A stretch of DNA of 64,000 nucleotides from Natrinema zhouii (GTDB lineage: Archaea > Halobacteriota > Halobacteria > Halobacteriales > Natrialbaceae). The stretch's first letter is position 1; each line of letters opens with the position of its first letter. Below the pieces are notes generated by a model, which worked only from the letters and a program-made list of their open reading frames with translations, was not told where the DNA came from and ran no database searches. This document shows positions 35,582 through 43,482 of this stretch, piece by piece. The translations under genes were made by a program, and so were the position numbers. The stretch covers positions 1,674,001 to 1,738,000 of the forward strand of contig NZ_CP059154.1 in NCBI RefSeq assembly GCF_013456555.2, read 5' to 3'.

Positions 35582-37243
35582 CTACTCCTCGCCGCGACGC
35601 TGGCGCAGGTTCTGTCGCGTGAACTGGGGCTGGGTACCGATCGATGTGGGCGAGCGAAACGACCGGTAGAGCTGGATCGCTACGAACACCGAGAAGACCG
35701 CGGCGACGACCGATCCCCTGGGAGCCTCGAGGGCGTACAGCACGCCCATCGAGAACAGCGACATCGTGAGCAACATGCCGTAGACCAGCCGCTTTGCGAG
35801 CCGGTCGAAGACGTTCTCTTTGTCCTCGACGCCGATTCGGACGAGGAGATCGTCGCGGTCGAGCCGATCGAGCGCCCGCTCGGCCTTGGGCGCGAGCCGC
35901 GTGAGCGACTCGCCTGACCGGCGGAGTTGCCGGCCCGTTTCGTCGAGATACTGCCGAATGGACTCCTCGCGATACCCCTGCTCGGTCAGGTAGTCGGTCG
36001 CGGTCGAGATGAAGTCGAAATTCTCGTCGAGGGTGACGCAGACCCCTTCGACGACGGTCGCGACCCGCAACACGAGCGCGAGGTTCTTCGGCAGACGGAA
36101 GGGGAACACGTAGATCGAGTCCTCGATCTGTCCGACGATCTGGTTGACCCGGTACTGCTCGACGTCCTCCCCGCGGGCGTCCTGAATGGCGATCTCCATC
36201 ACTTCGGCCATCACGCCCCGGTCGGCGTCGGGCGAGAGCGTCCCGATCTCGATCAGTGCGTCGAGGATCGCGTCGATGTCCTGGTTGGCGACGGCGACGT
36301 AGAACTCAATGATCTTCTCCTGGACGAACGGATCGACTCGCCCCGACATCCCGAAGTCGTAGAAGACGATCCGGCCGTCGTCGGTCACCGCGAGATTTCC
36401 CGGATGCGGATCGGCGTGGAAGACCCCGTCGTCCATGATCATCTGCAGGTACGCTCGCTCCAGGTTCTCCGCGACTGCCGTCCGATCGATCCCCTTTCGC
36501 TCGAGTTCCGCGAGGTCGTTGATCTTCGTCCCTTCGATGTACTCCATCGTGAGCACGCGCGGGCCGGAGTGGCTCTCGATCACGTCGGGGATGAGAAACC
36601 GGTCGTCGCCCGCGAAATTGGATCGGATCTCGGCGAGCATCTCCGCCTCGCGCTCGTAGTCCATCTCCTCGCGGATCGTCTTCGAGAACTCCTCGGCGAG
36701 GTTCTCGAGCGAGAACGAACGAGCGTCGTCGACGAAGTACAGCAGGATCGGCAGCGACCACTTGATGACTCGCAGATCGGCCCGGACGAGGGCCTCGATC
36801 TCCGGGCGGCGGACCTTCACCGCCACGTCGCGGCCGACGTCCGCGTTCGTCTCCGCCCGTCTGCTCTCGGCCCGTCCGCGCTCGGTCTCGGGGTCGAGAC
36901 GCGCTCGGTAGACCTGCCCCAGGCTCGCACCGCTGATCGGCTCGGTGTCGAACTCCGCGAAGCGCTCGTCGATGGGCCCGAGTTCGTCCTCGAGCACCCG
37001 TTTCGCCCCGGGCCAGGGTGCCGGCGGCACGTCGTCCTGGAGCGACGCGAGGGTGTCGATGTACGCCGGCGGGAGCACGTCGGGGCGGGTCGACAGCAAC
37101 TGGCCGAGTTTGATGAACGTCGGCCCGAGGGTCAGCAGCGACTCGAGCAACCGCTCGGCCCGACGGCGGTGCGTCTCGGGGTCGACCCGCCGGGGGCGAC
37201 CGAACAGGAGGAAGCGCCGTCGGTCACGGGCGTAGGCGAGCAA
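35582..37243 (-). CDS. ABC1/UbiB-family atypical kinase
   Basis: At least 553 residues. The family motifs are present: FIKLGQLLSTRPD (KxGQ), SGASLGQVYRA (Ala-rich loop), VAVKVRRP, HADPHPGN, and YDFGMSG. Two TM helices end the protein (LLTMSLFSMGVLYALEA; VVAAVFSVFVAIQLYRSF). UbiB/Coq8 proteins bind ATP and support quinone synthesis. The start is uncertain. The listed start is a TTG, but the frame continues upstream as SLRAYKRFVIVAWQFLPLLL, which looks like native family sequence. It is closed by a stop at 37310-37312 with no ATG or GTG in between. A CTG start at 37301-37303 or a frameshift near 37300 is possible. Confidence 0.88.
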   Translation of the reverse strand: MLAYARDRRRFLLFGRPRRVDPETHRRRAERLLESLLTLGPTFIKLGQLLSTRPDVLPPAYIDTLASLQDDVPPAPWPGAKRVLEDELGPIDERFAEFDTEPISGASLGQVYRARLDPETERGRAESRRAETNADVGRDVAVKVRRPEIEALVRADLRVIKWSLPILLYFVDDARSFSLENLAEEFSKTIREEMDYEREAEMLAEIRSNFAGDDRFLIPDVIESHSGPRVLTMEYIEGTKINDLAELERKGIDRTAVAENLERAYLQMIMDDGVFHADPHPGNLAVTDDGRIVFYDFGMSGRVDPFVQEKIIEFYVAVANQDIDAILDALIEIGTLSPDADRGVMAEVMEIAIQDARGEDVEQYRVNQIVGQIEDSIYVFPFRLPKNLALVLRVATVVEGVCVTLDENFDFISTATDYLTEQGYREESIRQYLDETGRQLRRSGESLTRLAPKAERALDRLDRDDLLVRIGVEDKENVFDRLAKRLVYGMLLTMSLFSMGVLYALEAPRGSVVAAVFSVFVAIQLYRSFRSPTSIGTQPQFTRQNLRQRRGEE

Positions 37244-37319
37244 GAGCGGGAGAAACTGCCAGGCGACGATGACGAATCGCTTGTATGCGCGGAGGGAAAC
37301 CAGCCTCGGTCACCCCGCG

Positions 37320-37682
37320 TTAGACGTCCTCGTCGACGATGTCGATCGTCGTCTCGCCACTCGCGCCGCGTTTCGGGAGCGTCAACTCGAGGACGCCGCG
37401 GTTGACCGTCGCCTCGGCACCGGCGTCGGACGCGTCGTCGGGCAGCGGGAGGTCGACGTCGAGGAAGAGCGACCGGTTCTCCTCGACGTACTGGTAGTCA
37501 CCGGTCGGCTCTTTCTCCCGGTGGGCGTCGATGGAGATCCGACCGTCCTCGATCGCGAGGTCGAGCGACTCGGCGGACACTCCGGGGACGTCGAGTACGA
37601 GCAGGTAGGCGTCCTCGCTCTCGAGCAGATCAAAGAAGACGTCCTCTGGGAGGTCCCGCAACGCGTCGCGGAGCGCAGACAT
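37320..37682 (-). CDS. Hsp20/alpha-crystallin family chaperone
   Basis: This 120-residue protein has the alpha-crystallin domain: YLLVLDVPGVSAESLDLAIEDGRISIDAHREKE, then RGVLELTLPKRG (the GVLxLxLPK signature). The N-terminal arm is short and no C-terminal IxI is seen. It holds unfolded proteins under stress. The start at 37682 (MSALRDALRDL) is preferred; the longer frame adds an arginine-rich tail. It lies 77 bp upstream of the ABC1 kinase frame on the same strand, so they may be co-transcribed. A region that is poorer in GC follows upstream. Confidence 0.85.
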   Translation of the reverse strand: MSALRDALRDLPEDVFFDLLESEDAYLLVLDVPGVSAESLDLAIEDGRISIDAHREKEPTGDYQYVEENRSLFLDVDLPLPDDASDAGAEATVNRGVLELTLPKRGASGETTIDIVDEDV

Positions 37683-37811
37683 GGACACAGGTTCGAACGC
37701 CGATACGAAAAACCCCGCGGTCGCGGCGAGACGTCGGTCGGGCGGTTCGGTCCTCGAGGCCGCAACTCGCACTGTTTGTTCCCCGAAGCTCAGTTCTACG
37801 TGTTTTTATCG

Positions 37812-38009
37812 TTGAGTGATAGAAACACGTCGTATGATCGCGCTATCCGTCGCCGGCTCGATGTTCTCATCGCGCTCGCGTCTGGCCTGCTCGGGATTGC
37901 CCTCACGGTCGTCTACTTCAGCGAACGAATGGGGGTGTTCGTCCTGATGATTTCGTTTTTCGTCGCGACGGCGATCGGCGTCTCGGCCCTGTGGTATGCA
38001 GAGGGATAA
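37812..38009 (+). CDS. Small two-helix membrane protein, probable TTG start
   Basis: This 65-residue protein reads MSDRNTSYDRAIRRRLDVL if TTG at 37812 is the start. Two TM helices (VLIALASGLLGIALTVVYFS and VFVLMISFFVATAIGVSALWY) follow. There is no ATG before the first helix in this frame, while a basic, charged N-terminus is typical of these small haloarchaeal membrane proteins. A T-rich TATA-like element (TGTTTTTATC) lies just before it, closer than expected for a leaderless start, so the start remains doubtful. Function is unknown. Confidence 0.5.
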   Translation: MSDRNTSYDRAIRRRLDVLIALASGLLGIALTVVYFSERMGVFVLMISFFVATAIGVSALWYAEG

Positions 38010-38095
38010 GGTGCGCAGTTTCTGAAGTTTGGTAAACGGGTATTCCAATGACGGTGACGCACGAAGTGCCCTGCTACCGTGGCAACAGGGCTTGG

Positions 38096-38202
38096 CCACG
38101 CCCTCCCCAGCCGATTCGCTCACATACGTTCGCTCATCCCTCGCACGGTGTTCGTGGGCGGCCTCGCTGGCGCTCGACCGCCCACCAGCGCGCGCCACCG
38201 CA
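38096..38202 (+). repeat. Dispersed repeat, copy B
   Basis: It begins CCACGCCCTCCCCAGCCGAT, has CGCTCATCCCTCGCACG in the middle and ends GCGCGCCACCGCA. The variable centre forms the hairpin GTGGGCGG / CCGCCCAC, different in sequence from the hairpins of copies A and C. It lies between a small membrane protein gene and moeA. Confidence 0.75.
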
Positions 38203-38292
38203 CGGCGGTTAATCTACCCCTGGAGTAACACGGCCTCCTCCGTTACAAACCAGTCATCAGCGAGCCAACCGCTCGAGCCGCGGGTCCCCCAC

Positions 38293-38300
38293 GCTTTTGG
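38293..38300 (+). promoter_or_regulatory. TATA-like element before moeA
   Basis: GCTTTTGG ends about 24 nt before the ATG at 38324, consistent with a leaderless moeA transcript. Confidence 0.45.
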
Positions 38301-38323
38301 CGTCCCGCGACCCGAGTCACCGT

Positions 38324-39658
38324 ATGGAAGGTGCCGACCGCGAGCGCACGGAGGCCGGGTTCAAGGTCCGAACGCCGGTCGACGAGGCGCGTCGGATTCT
38401 GCAGGAGGCAGTCGAGGGGAGCGGGGACGGCGATTCGGACGTGCCCTGCGGGACCGAGACCGTCGACGTCGACCGCGCGGACGGCCGCGTCCTCGCCGCA
38501 CCGGTCACGGCCGCTCGAGATGTCCCACACTACCGGCGGGCGGCGATGGACGGCTACGCGGTCCGCGCCGCGAACACGTTCGGGGCCAGCGATCGGTCGC
38601 CAGAAGTGCTGCGGATCGCCGAGCCCGCTTCGGGTTCCGACGACGGCGACGAGCACGCCACCGCCGACCAAATTGAACCGGGAACGGCCGCGCGGGTCCA
38701 CACCGGCAGCGCGCTCCCCGAGGGAGCCGACGCCGTCGTCATGATCGAGCGGGTGACCGAACTCGAGTCGGCCGGCGAACTCGAGGTCGGAGACGCCGTT
38801 GCGGAGGGCGAAAACGTCGCGCCGGTCGGCGAGGACGTCGAGGAAGGACAGCACCTGTACGATGCCGGCCACCGGCTCCGACCGTCTGACCTGGGACTCC
38901 TGCGATCGGCGGGCTACGGCCGGGTCACGGTGGCCCAGCAACCCACAGTCGGCGTCGTACCGACGGGCGAGGAACTCGTTTCGGGTGATCCCGACCCCGG
39001 CGAGGTCGTCGAAACCAACGGGCTCACCGTCTCGCGGCTGGCCCAGCGCTGGGGCGCTCGAGCCACCTATCGCGACGTGGTCACCGACGATCCCGAGTCG
39101 CTGCGCGTGGCGATCCAGCGGGATCTGACGAAGGACGTGATCGTCACGACCGGCGGTTCCTCGGTCGGCGAGCGCGACCTCTTACCCGAGGTGATCGACG
39201 ACCTCGGCGAGGTGCTCGTCCACGGCGTCGGGCTCAAACCCGGCCACCCCGTCTGTCTCGGAATCGTCGAGGACACCCCCGTTCTCGCGCTGCCGGGCTA
39301 CCCCGTCGCCTGCATCGTCAACGCCGTCCAGTTCCTCCGACCGACCCTGCGCTGGCTCGAGGGGACGACGCCCGATCCCCACCCGACGACGCGGGCGACC
39401 CTCGAGCGCAAGATTCCGAGCGAACCCGGGACCCGGACGTTCGCGCGGGTTCGGCTCGAGGCGCGCGACGAGGATGAGGGTGAGACTGACCGGGAGCGTG
39501 ACGAGCCCGAGTACACGGCGATTCCGACGCGGGCGAGCGGGTCGGGCGTCCTCTCGAGCGTCGCGCTGGCGGACGGCTGGGTGGTCGTCGACGACGATCG
39601 CGAGGGCATTCCGGCGGGCGAGACGGTCGCCGTGGAGAACTGGGAACCGAACGCCTGA
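38324..39658 (+). CDS. moeA: Molybdopterin molybdenumtransferase MoeA (first paralogue)
   Basis: This 444-residue enzyme inserts molybdenum into adenylated molybdopterin. Conserved parts are MDGYAVRAANTFG near residue 75, GSALPEGADAVVMIERV, the central domain PTVGVVPTGEELVSGDPDPGEVVETNG, the catalytic TTGGSSVGERDL, and VLALPGYPVACIVNAVQF. The two acidic insertions (SGDGDSDV, SDDGDEHATAD) are halophile-like. The start at 38324 (MEGADRERTEAGFK) follows a TATA-like element. A second, longer MoeA homologue lies 5.6 kb downstream, so the two may differ in metal (Mo or W) or in partner. Confidence 0.93.
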   Translation: MEGADRERTEAGFKVRTPVDEARRILQEAVEGSGDGDSDVPCGTETVDVDRADGRVLAAPVTAARDVPHYRRAAMDGYAVRAANTFGASDRSPEVLRIAEPASGSDDGDEHATADQIEPGTAARVHTGSALPEGADAVVMIERVTELESAGELEVGDAVAEGENVAPVGEDVEEGQHLYDAGHRLRPSDLGLLRSAGYGRVTVAQQPTVGVVPTGEELVSGDPDPGEVVETNGLTVSRLAQRWGARATYRDVVTDDPESLRVAIQRDLTKDVIVTTGGSSVGERDLLPEVIDDLGEVLVHGVGLKPGHPVCLGIVEDTPVLALPGYPVACIVNAVQFLRPTLRWLEGTTPDPHPTTRATLERKIPSEPGTRTFARVRLEARDEDEGETDRERDEPEYTAIPTRASGSGVLSSVALADGWVVVDDDREGIPAGETVAVENWEPNA

Positions 39659-39726
39659 CTGCGAGTCCCACGAAAACCAGCCGTACACGATCGCAGGACG
39701 TCTGTGCGAACGGTGTATGAACGACT

Positions 39727-40365
39727 TCAGTTGTTCCGATAGGTGCCTCGTTCTCGTCGTCGGTACTGTGTAACGACCAGGAGTCCCATCACGAGGGCGA
39801 CGGCAACGACCACTGCAGTGAGAACCGGCCGATCGGCGGCGACGGAGCCGGCGGCTTCGAACAGGGACTGCTGTCTGCCGTAGTAAACGACCGCGCCGAC
39901 GGCCGCGTAGAACAGGACGGTGCCGGCCGCCGTGTAGACGCCGAACCGGGTCGGCGACATGTCGGCGAGCGCCGCCGGGATGGTGACGACGGAACGCAGC
40001 GCCGGCAGGAACCGTCCCCAGAAGACCGACGACGTTCCCCAGCGGCGGAACCACCGGCGGCCGCGCTCGGTCGCGTCCTCGGAGACGTCGATCCGCTTCC
40101 GGAGGCGGCCGAGTCCGCGTGAGCCGGGTCCGCGAAACGCGTAAAAGAGGACGAACGCGCCGAGCGTGCCACCGATGGTCGCCGCCCCGACGAAGACGAC
40201 GAAGGAGATGGGGTCGACGATCAGCAGTGCGGCCGCGGCCGGAACGACGACCTCGCTCGGAAAGAACGGAAAGAGCATCGAGGTCTCGAGAAAGGTAAAG
40301 AGCAACAACGCGAGCGGGCCGTACAGCTGAATGAATCGCAGTGCGGCCGTCCCGAGATCCGCCAT
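39727..40365 (-). CDS. DedA/VTT-domain membrane protein
   Basis: This 212-residue protein has about five TM helices. It carries the VTT signatures FLETSMLFPFFPSEVVVPAAAALL (E/FxxxxFPxxP type) and GTSSVFWGRFLPALRSVVTIPAALADMSPTRFGVYTAAG (the conserved R-F-x-P-x-x-R). Bacterial DedA proteins recycle undecaprenyl phosphate or hold the membrane potential; archaeal members may flip polyprenyl phosphate. The start at 40365 (MADLGTAALRFI) is fixed by the first helix. It diverges from the K+ channel gene. Confidence 0.88.
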   Translation of the reverse strand: MADLGTAALRFIQLYGPLALLLFTFLETSMLFPFFPSEVVVPAAAALLIVDPISFVVFVGAATIGGTLGAFVLFYAFRGPGSRGLGRLRKRIDVSEDATERGRRWFRRWGTSSVFWGRFLPALRSVVTIPAALADMSPTRFGVYTAAGTVLFYAAVGAVVYYGRQQSLFEAAGSVAADRPVLTAVVVAVALVMGLLVVTQYRRRERGTYRNN

Positions 40366-40536
40366 ACGCGGTCTAGGGAGCAGTGACGTATTACTGTTCG
40401 GACAGCGGACTCGAGGCACTCCTCAGAGACGGACGCGGAGCGATGACGGCGTTCGAGTGCGATCCACGCGGGCGGAGGTTGTATGTTCCGACCGAGCACT
40501 TAGTGAGTCGGAACCGATAGTACAGGGAACTGACGC

Positions 40537-42195
40537 ATGCGTGAACTCCAGATCGAGGGACTGCACCCGTCGGATCTGACGCGACGACAGCGTCTGGTGC
40601 TCGTCTACGCGGTCAGTATCGTTTCGATCGTCGTCCTCTACGCGGTGCTCTACAACGTGGGAATGCGGCGGCTCGAGGGGCGGCCCCAGTCGATCTTCCG
40701 CTCGCTACAGACGGTCACCGAGACGATGACGACGACGGGGTTCGGCGCAGGGGCGCCGTGGTCGACGCCGGCGATGAACCTGCTGATGATAACGATTCAG
40801 GTGACCGGTATTTTGATCGGATTCGTCGCCCTCCGAATCCTCGTCATCCCGCTGTTCGAGCGGACGCCGCTCAACCTCGACGACCGGCTCACCGTGAAGG
40901 ACGATCACGTCGTCGTCGCCGAGTACCAGCGCGACACAGAGGTCCTGCTCGACGAACTCGAGGAGCTCGACGCGGAGTACGTCCTCCTCGAGTCCGACGA
41001 GGACGAGGCCAAACGGCTCTCGGACGACGGCTATCAGGCCATCCACGGCGATCCCGAGGACAGGTCGGACCTCGATCGAGCGATGATCGACTGCGCCTCG
41101 CTGCTGATCACCGACGCCGGCGATAGCACCGCGAGCATCGTCCTGACGGCACTGGAGGCCAACGAGGACCTGCGGACGATCAGCTTCACCGAATCGACGC
41201 GCCACGACGAGGCGTTCGACGAAATCGGTGTCGACCGGAGCGTCGCGCCGCACGCGCTCATCGGCCGTCGACTCGCCGAGAAGGCGACGACACCGGTCAC
41301 GGTCGACGACCCCGCCGAGGGGGACGAGGAGTCGATCGCCGTCCGAGAGGTTCTCGTCCGACGGGAGAGCGCGCTCCACGGCGTTCGCGTGGGGGAGTCG
41401 TCGATCGCGACCAGTCCGGACCTGACGCTGGTCGGCGGCTGGTTCGACGGGACCCTCCGCCTGTCGCCGCCGGGCGACGTTCGACTCACGCCGAACACCG
41501 TGCTGGTCGTCGCCGGCCCCGAGCGGGCGATCGACGACGTCTCGAGCGAGGTATCGGGCGTCCGAGCGCCGCGGACGTCGGTGGACGACGATATCGTCGT
41601 CGCGGGCGTCGGCGAAGGCGGTGCAACCGCCACCGAGACGCTCTCGGCGGACGCCTCGATCACGACGATCGACCAGTCCGTGGCGGCGGACCCCGACGTC
41701 GTCGGCGACGTCAGCGAACCGGGGACGCTGCGGGAGAGCGGTATCGAGGACGCCGACGCGCTGATCGTCACCGTCGACGACGACGCGACCGCGCTGTTGA
41801 CCGTGGCGACGGCCCGGTCGCTCTCGGACGACGTGGAGATACTCGCCCGCGTGACCGACACCGAGAAGGCGACGCCGGCGTTCAAGGCCGGTGCCGACTA
41901 CGTCCTCTCCATTCAGCGGGCGACCGCGCGGCTGGTCGCGGCCGAAGTCCACGGCGAGCGAGTCATCGATCCGACGAGCCAGATCCGCCTCGTTCGCACC
42001 GGTTCGCAACCGTTCGCCGACGACTCGCTGATAGACGTCCGCCGCGACACCGAACGCGGCTGGACCGTGGTCGGCATCGTGCGGGAGGGAGCGATCGTCA
42101 CCGACGAGCGAGCGGTGATCGACGCCGACGACGAGGTGATCGTCGCCGGCAGCGACGAGACGATTCGGGAGTTCGAGCAAACGATCGCCACCTGA
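40537..42195 (+). CDS. K+ channel with two C-terminal RCK (TrkA-N/TrkA-C) modules
   Basis: The protein has 552 residues. It has TM helices at about 18-42 and 80-100 around a pore loop TVTETMTTTGFGAG, where the filter is T65-T-T67-G68-F69-G70 rather than TVGYG. The first RCK domain (about 120-290) has lost the glycine motif: VVVAEYQRDTE stands where GxGxxG is expected. The second (about 355-552) keeps VVAGVGEGG (GxGxxG). TrkA-C-like parts follow each. Such MthK-like channels open in response to a cytoplasmic ligand. With only one RCK able to bind nucleotide, gating may be different. It is a single gene diverging from DedA. Confidence 0.85.
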   Translation: MRELQIEGLHPSDLTRRQRLVLVYAVSIVSIVVLYAVLYNVGMRRLEGRPQSIFRSLQTVTETMTTTGFGAGAPWSTPAMNLLMITIQVTGILIGFVALRILVIPLFERTPLNLDDRLTVKDDHVVVAEYQRDTEVLLDELEELDAEYVLLESDEDEAKRLSDDGYQAIHGDPEDRSDLDRAMIDCASLLITDAGDSTASIVLTALEANEDLRTISFTESTRHDEAFDEIGVDRSVAPHALIGRRLAEKATTPVTVDDPAEGDEESIAVREVLVRRESALHGVRVGESSIATSPDLTLVGGWFDGTLRLSPPGDVRLTPNTVLVVAGPERAIDDVSSEVSGVRAPRTSVDDDIVVAGVGEGGATATETLSADASITTIDQSVAADPDVVGDVSEPGTLRESGIEDADALIVTVDDDATALLTVATARSLSDDVEILARVTDTEKATPAFKAGADYVLSIQRATARLVAAEVHGERVIDPTSQIRLVRTGSQPFADDSLIDVRRDTERGWTVVGIVREGAIVTDERAVIDADDEVIVAGSDETIREFEQTIAT

Positions 42196-42231
42196 CGGCG
42201 ATCGACCGCCCGCAACGAACGATCGGCTGAC

Positions 42232-43359
42232 TCACCGAAGCGCCTGCCGAACCGCGTCCGCGAGCGCATTCACTCGAGCGACGTGTTCGTAGGAGCCCTC
42301 GCGAACGCCGTTCGTCACGTACGAGAAGCCGATCTGTTCCTCGGGGTCGGCCCAGCCGACGCTGCTCCCCAGCCCGGCGTGGCCGAACGCGTGCTCGGGG
42401 GAGAGCGAGCCGTACGGCGCGACCGTGGTCCCGCCGTTCCAGAAGCCGAGCGAGAATCGCGCTTCCCGGCCGATCGTGCCGTCCGCGTCCGTCTCGGCCT
42501 CGAGGCGCGTCATCCGATCGACGGTTTCGGGCTCGAGGAGCCGCGTGCCCTCGAGTTCGCCGCCGTTCGCGAGACAGGCGTAGAATCGAGCCATATCGCC
42601 GGCGGTGCCGATGCCGTTGGCGGCGGGGATCACGGCTCGGTGGATCGCTTCGTCGTTGAACGGGGCCGCGACCTCGGCGTTGTCCCCGAGCCCCTCGCCG
42701 GGATCGCGACAGCGGTCGAACGCCTCGAAGCCGACCAGCGTCGCCACGTCGTCATCCTCGTCGTCCCGCAGGCCGATCCCGGTGTCGTCCATCCCGAGCG
42801 GATCGAAGACGCGTTCGGCGGCGGCGCGTTCGATCGGCGTGTCGGAGACCCGGCGGACGAGTTCGCCGACGAGCCAGCCGAAAGTGAGCGCGTGGTAGGC
42901 GGGCACCTCGCCCGGCGGGAAGTTCGGCTCCATCGCCTCGAGTCGCTCCACTACGGCGTCCCAGTCGCCCCAGAGATCGGGCCGATCGTCGATCTCGCCT
43001 CGATTGAGCCCCGCCGTATGGCTGAGCACCTGTCGGACGGTGATTTCGGCCTTTTCCGTGCCCTCGTCGGCGAACTCGGGCCAGTGCTCGACCACCCGGT
43101 CGTCGTACTCGAGTTTCCCCTCCTCGACGAGGGAGTGCAACGTGACGGCCGCGTAGGGCTTCGTACTCGAGAAGAGGATGTGACGTGTCTCGCGGGTCTC
43201 TTCCGGGTCGTCCGGTCCCGTGACGCCGCCCGCGAGGTCGATCACCGGTTCGCCGTCCACGTAGACGGCTAGCTGCGCCCCGTGGTGGAGCCCGACCTCG
43301 AGGTGGCGATCGAAGAGGGCTGCGATGCGCTCGCGGTCCGATTGACCAAGTCGTGACAT
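42232..43359 (-). CDS. Serine hydrolase of the beta-lactamase/EstB class
   Basis: This 375-residue protein has the S-x-x-K motif as S64-S-T-K67, the Tyr motif in PAYHALTFGWLVGELV (Y-x-x-x), and HAGLGSSVGWADPEEQIGFSYVTN (H-x-G). These are the class C-like penicillin-recognising enzyme signatures. There is no signal peptide, so it is a cytoplasmic esterase or peptidase rather than a resistance enzyme. The substrate is unknown. It lies 123 bp downstream of the MATE gene, on the same strand. Confidence 0.87.
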   Translation of the reverse strand: MSRLGQSDRERIAALFDRHLEVGLHHGAQLAVYVDGEPVIDLAGGVTGPDDPEETRETRHILFSSTKPYAAVTLHSLVEEGKLEYDDRVVEHWPEFADEGTEKAEITVRQVLSHTAGLNRGEIDDRPDLWGDWDAVVERLEAMEPNFPPGEVPAYHALTFGWLVGELVRRVSDTPIERAAAERVFDPLGMDDTGIGLRDDEDDDVATLVGFEAFDRCRDPGEGLGDNAEVAAPFNDEAIHRAVIPAANGIGTAGDMARFYACLANGGELEGTRLLEPETVDRMTRLEAETDADGTIGREARFSLGFWNGGTTVAPYGSLSPEHAFGHAGLGSSVGWADPEEQIGFSYVTNGVREGSYEHVARVNALADAVRQALR

Positions 43360-43482
43360 ACCACAATCATCCAGTGGCGGGGTTGTAACCGTTCCCCTCG
43401 GCGATCCGACTACGGCGGGAGGAGCCGTGTGACGTTCCCGGCCGAGACGAACGCACCCCCGTCCGTCTCGAGGGGGCGATTA

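Larger units (their letters stand above)
38010..38323. other. Intergenic region holding dispersed repeat copy B and the moeA promoter
   Basis: The 314 bp contain the repeat at 38096-38202 and a TATA-like element (GCTTTTGG, about 38293-38300). No ORF of interest was found. Confidence 0.4.

Noticed and set aside
37834..37950. ATG-start ORF (MIALSVAGSMF) near the small membrane protein
   Set aside because: Good TATA spacing, but the product is short, Ser/Arg-rich and stops early. The overlapping frame encodes two clean TM helices.
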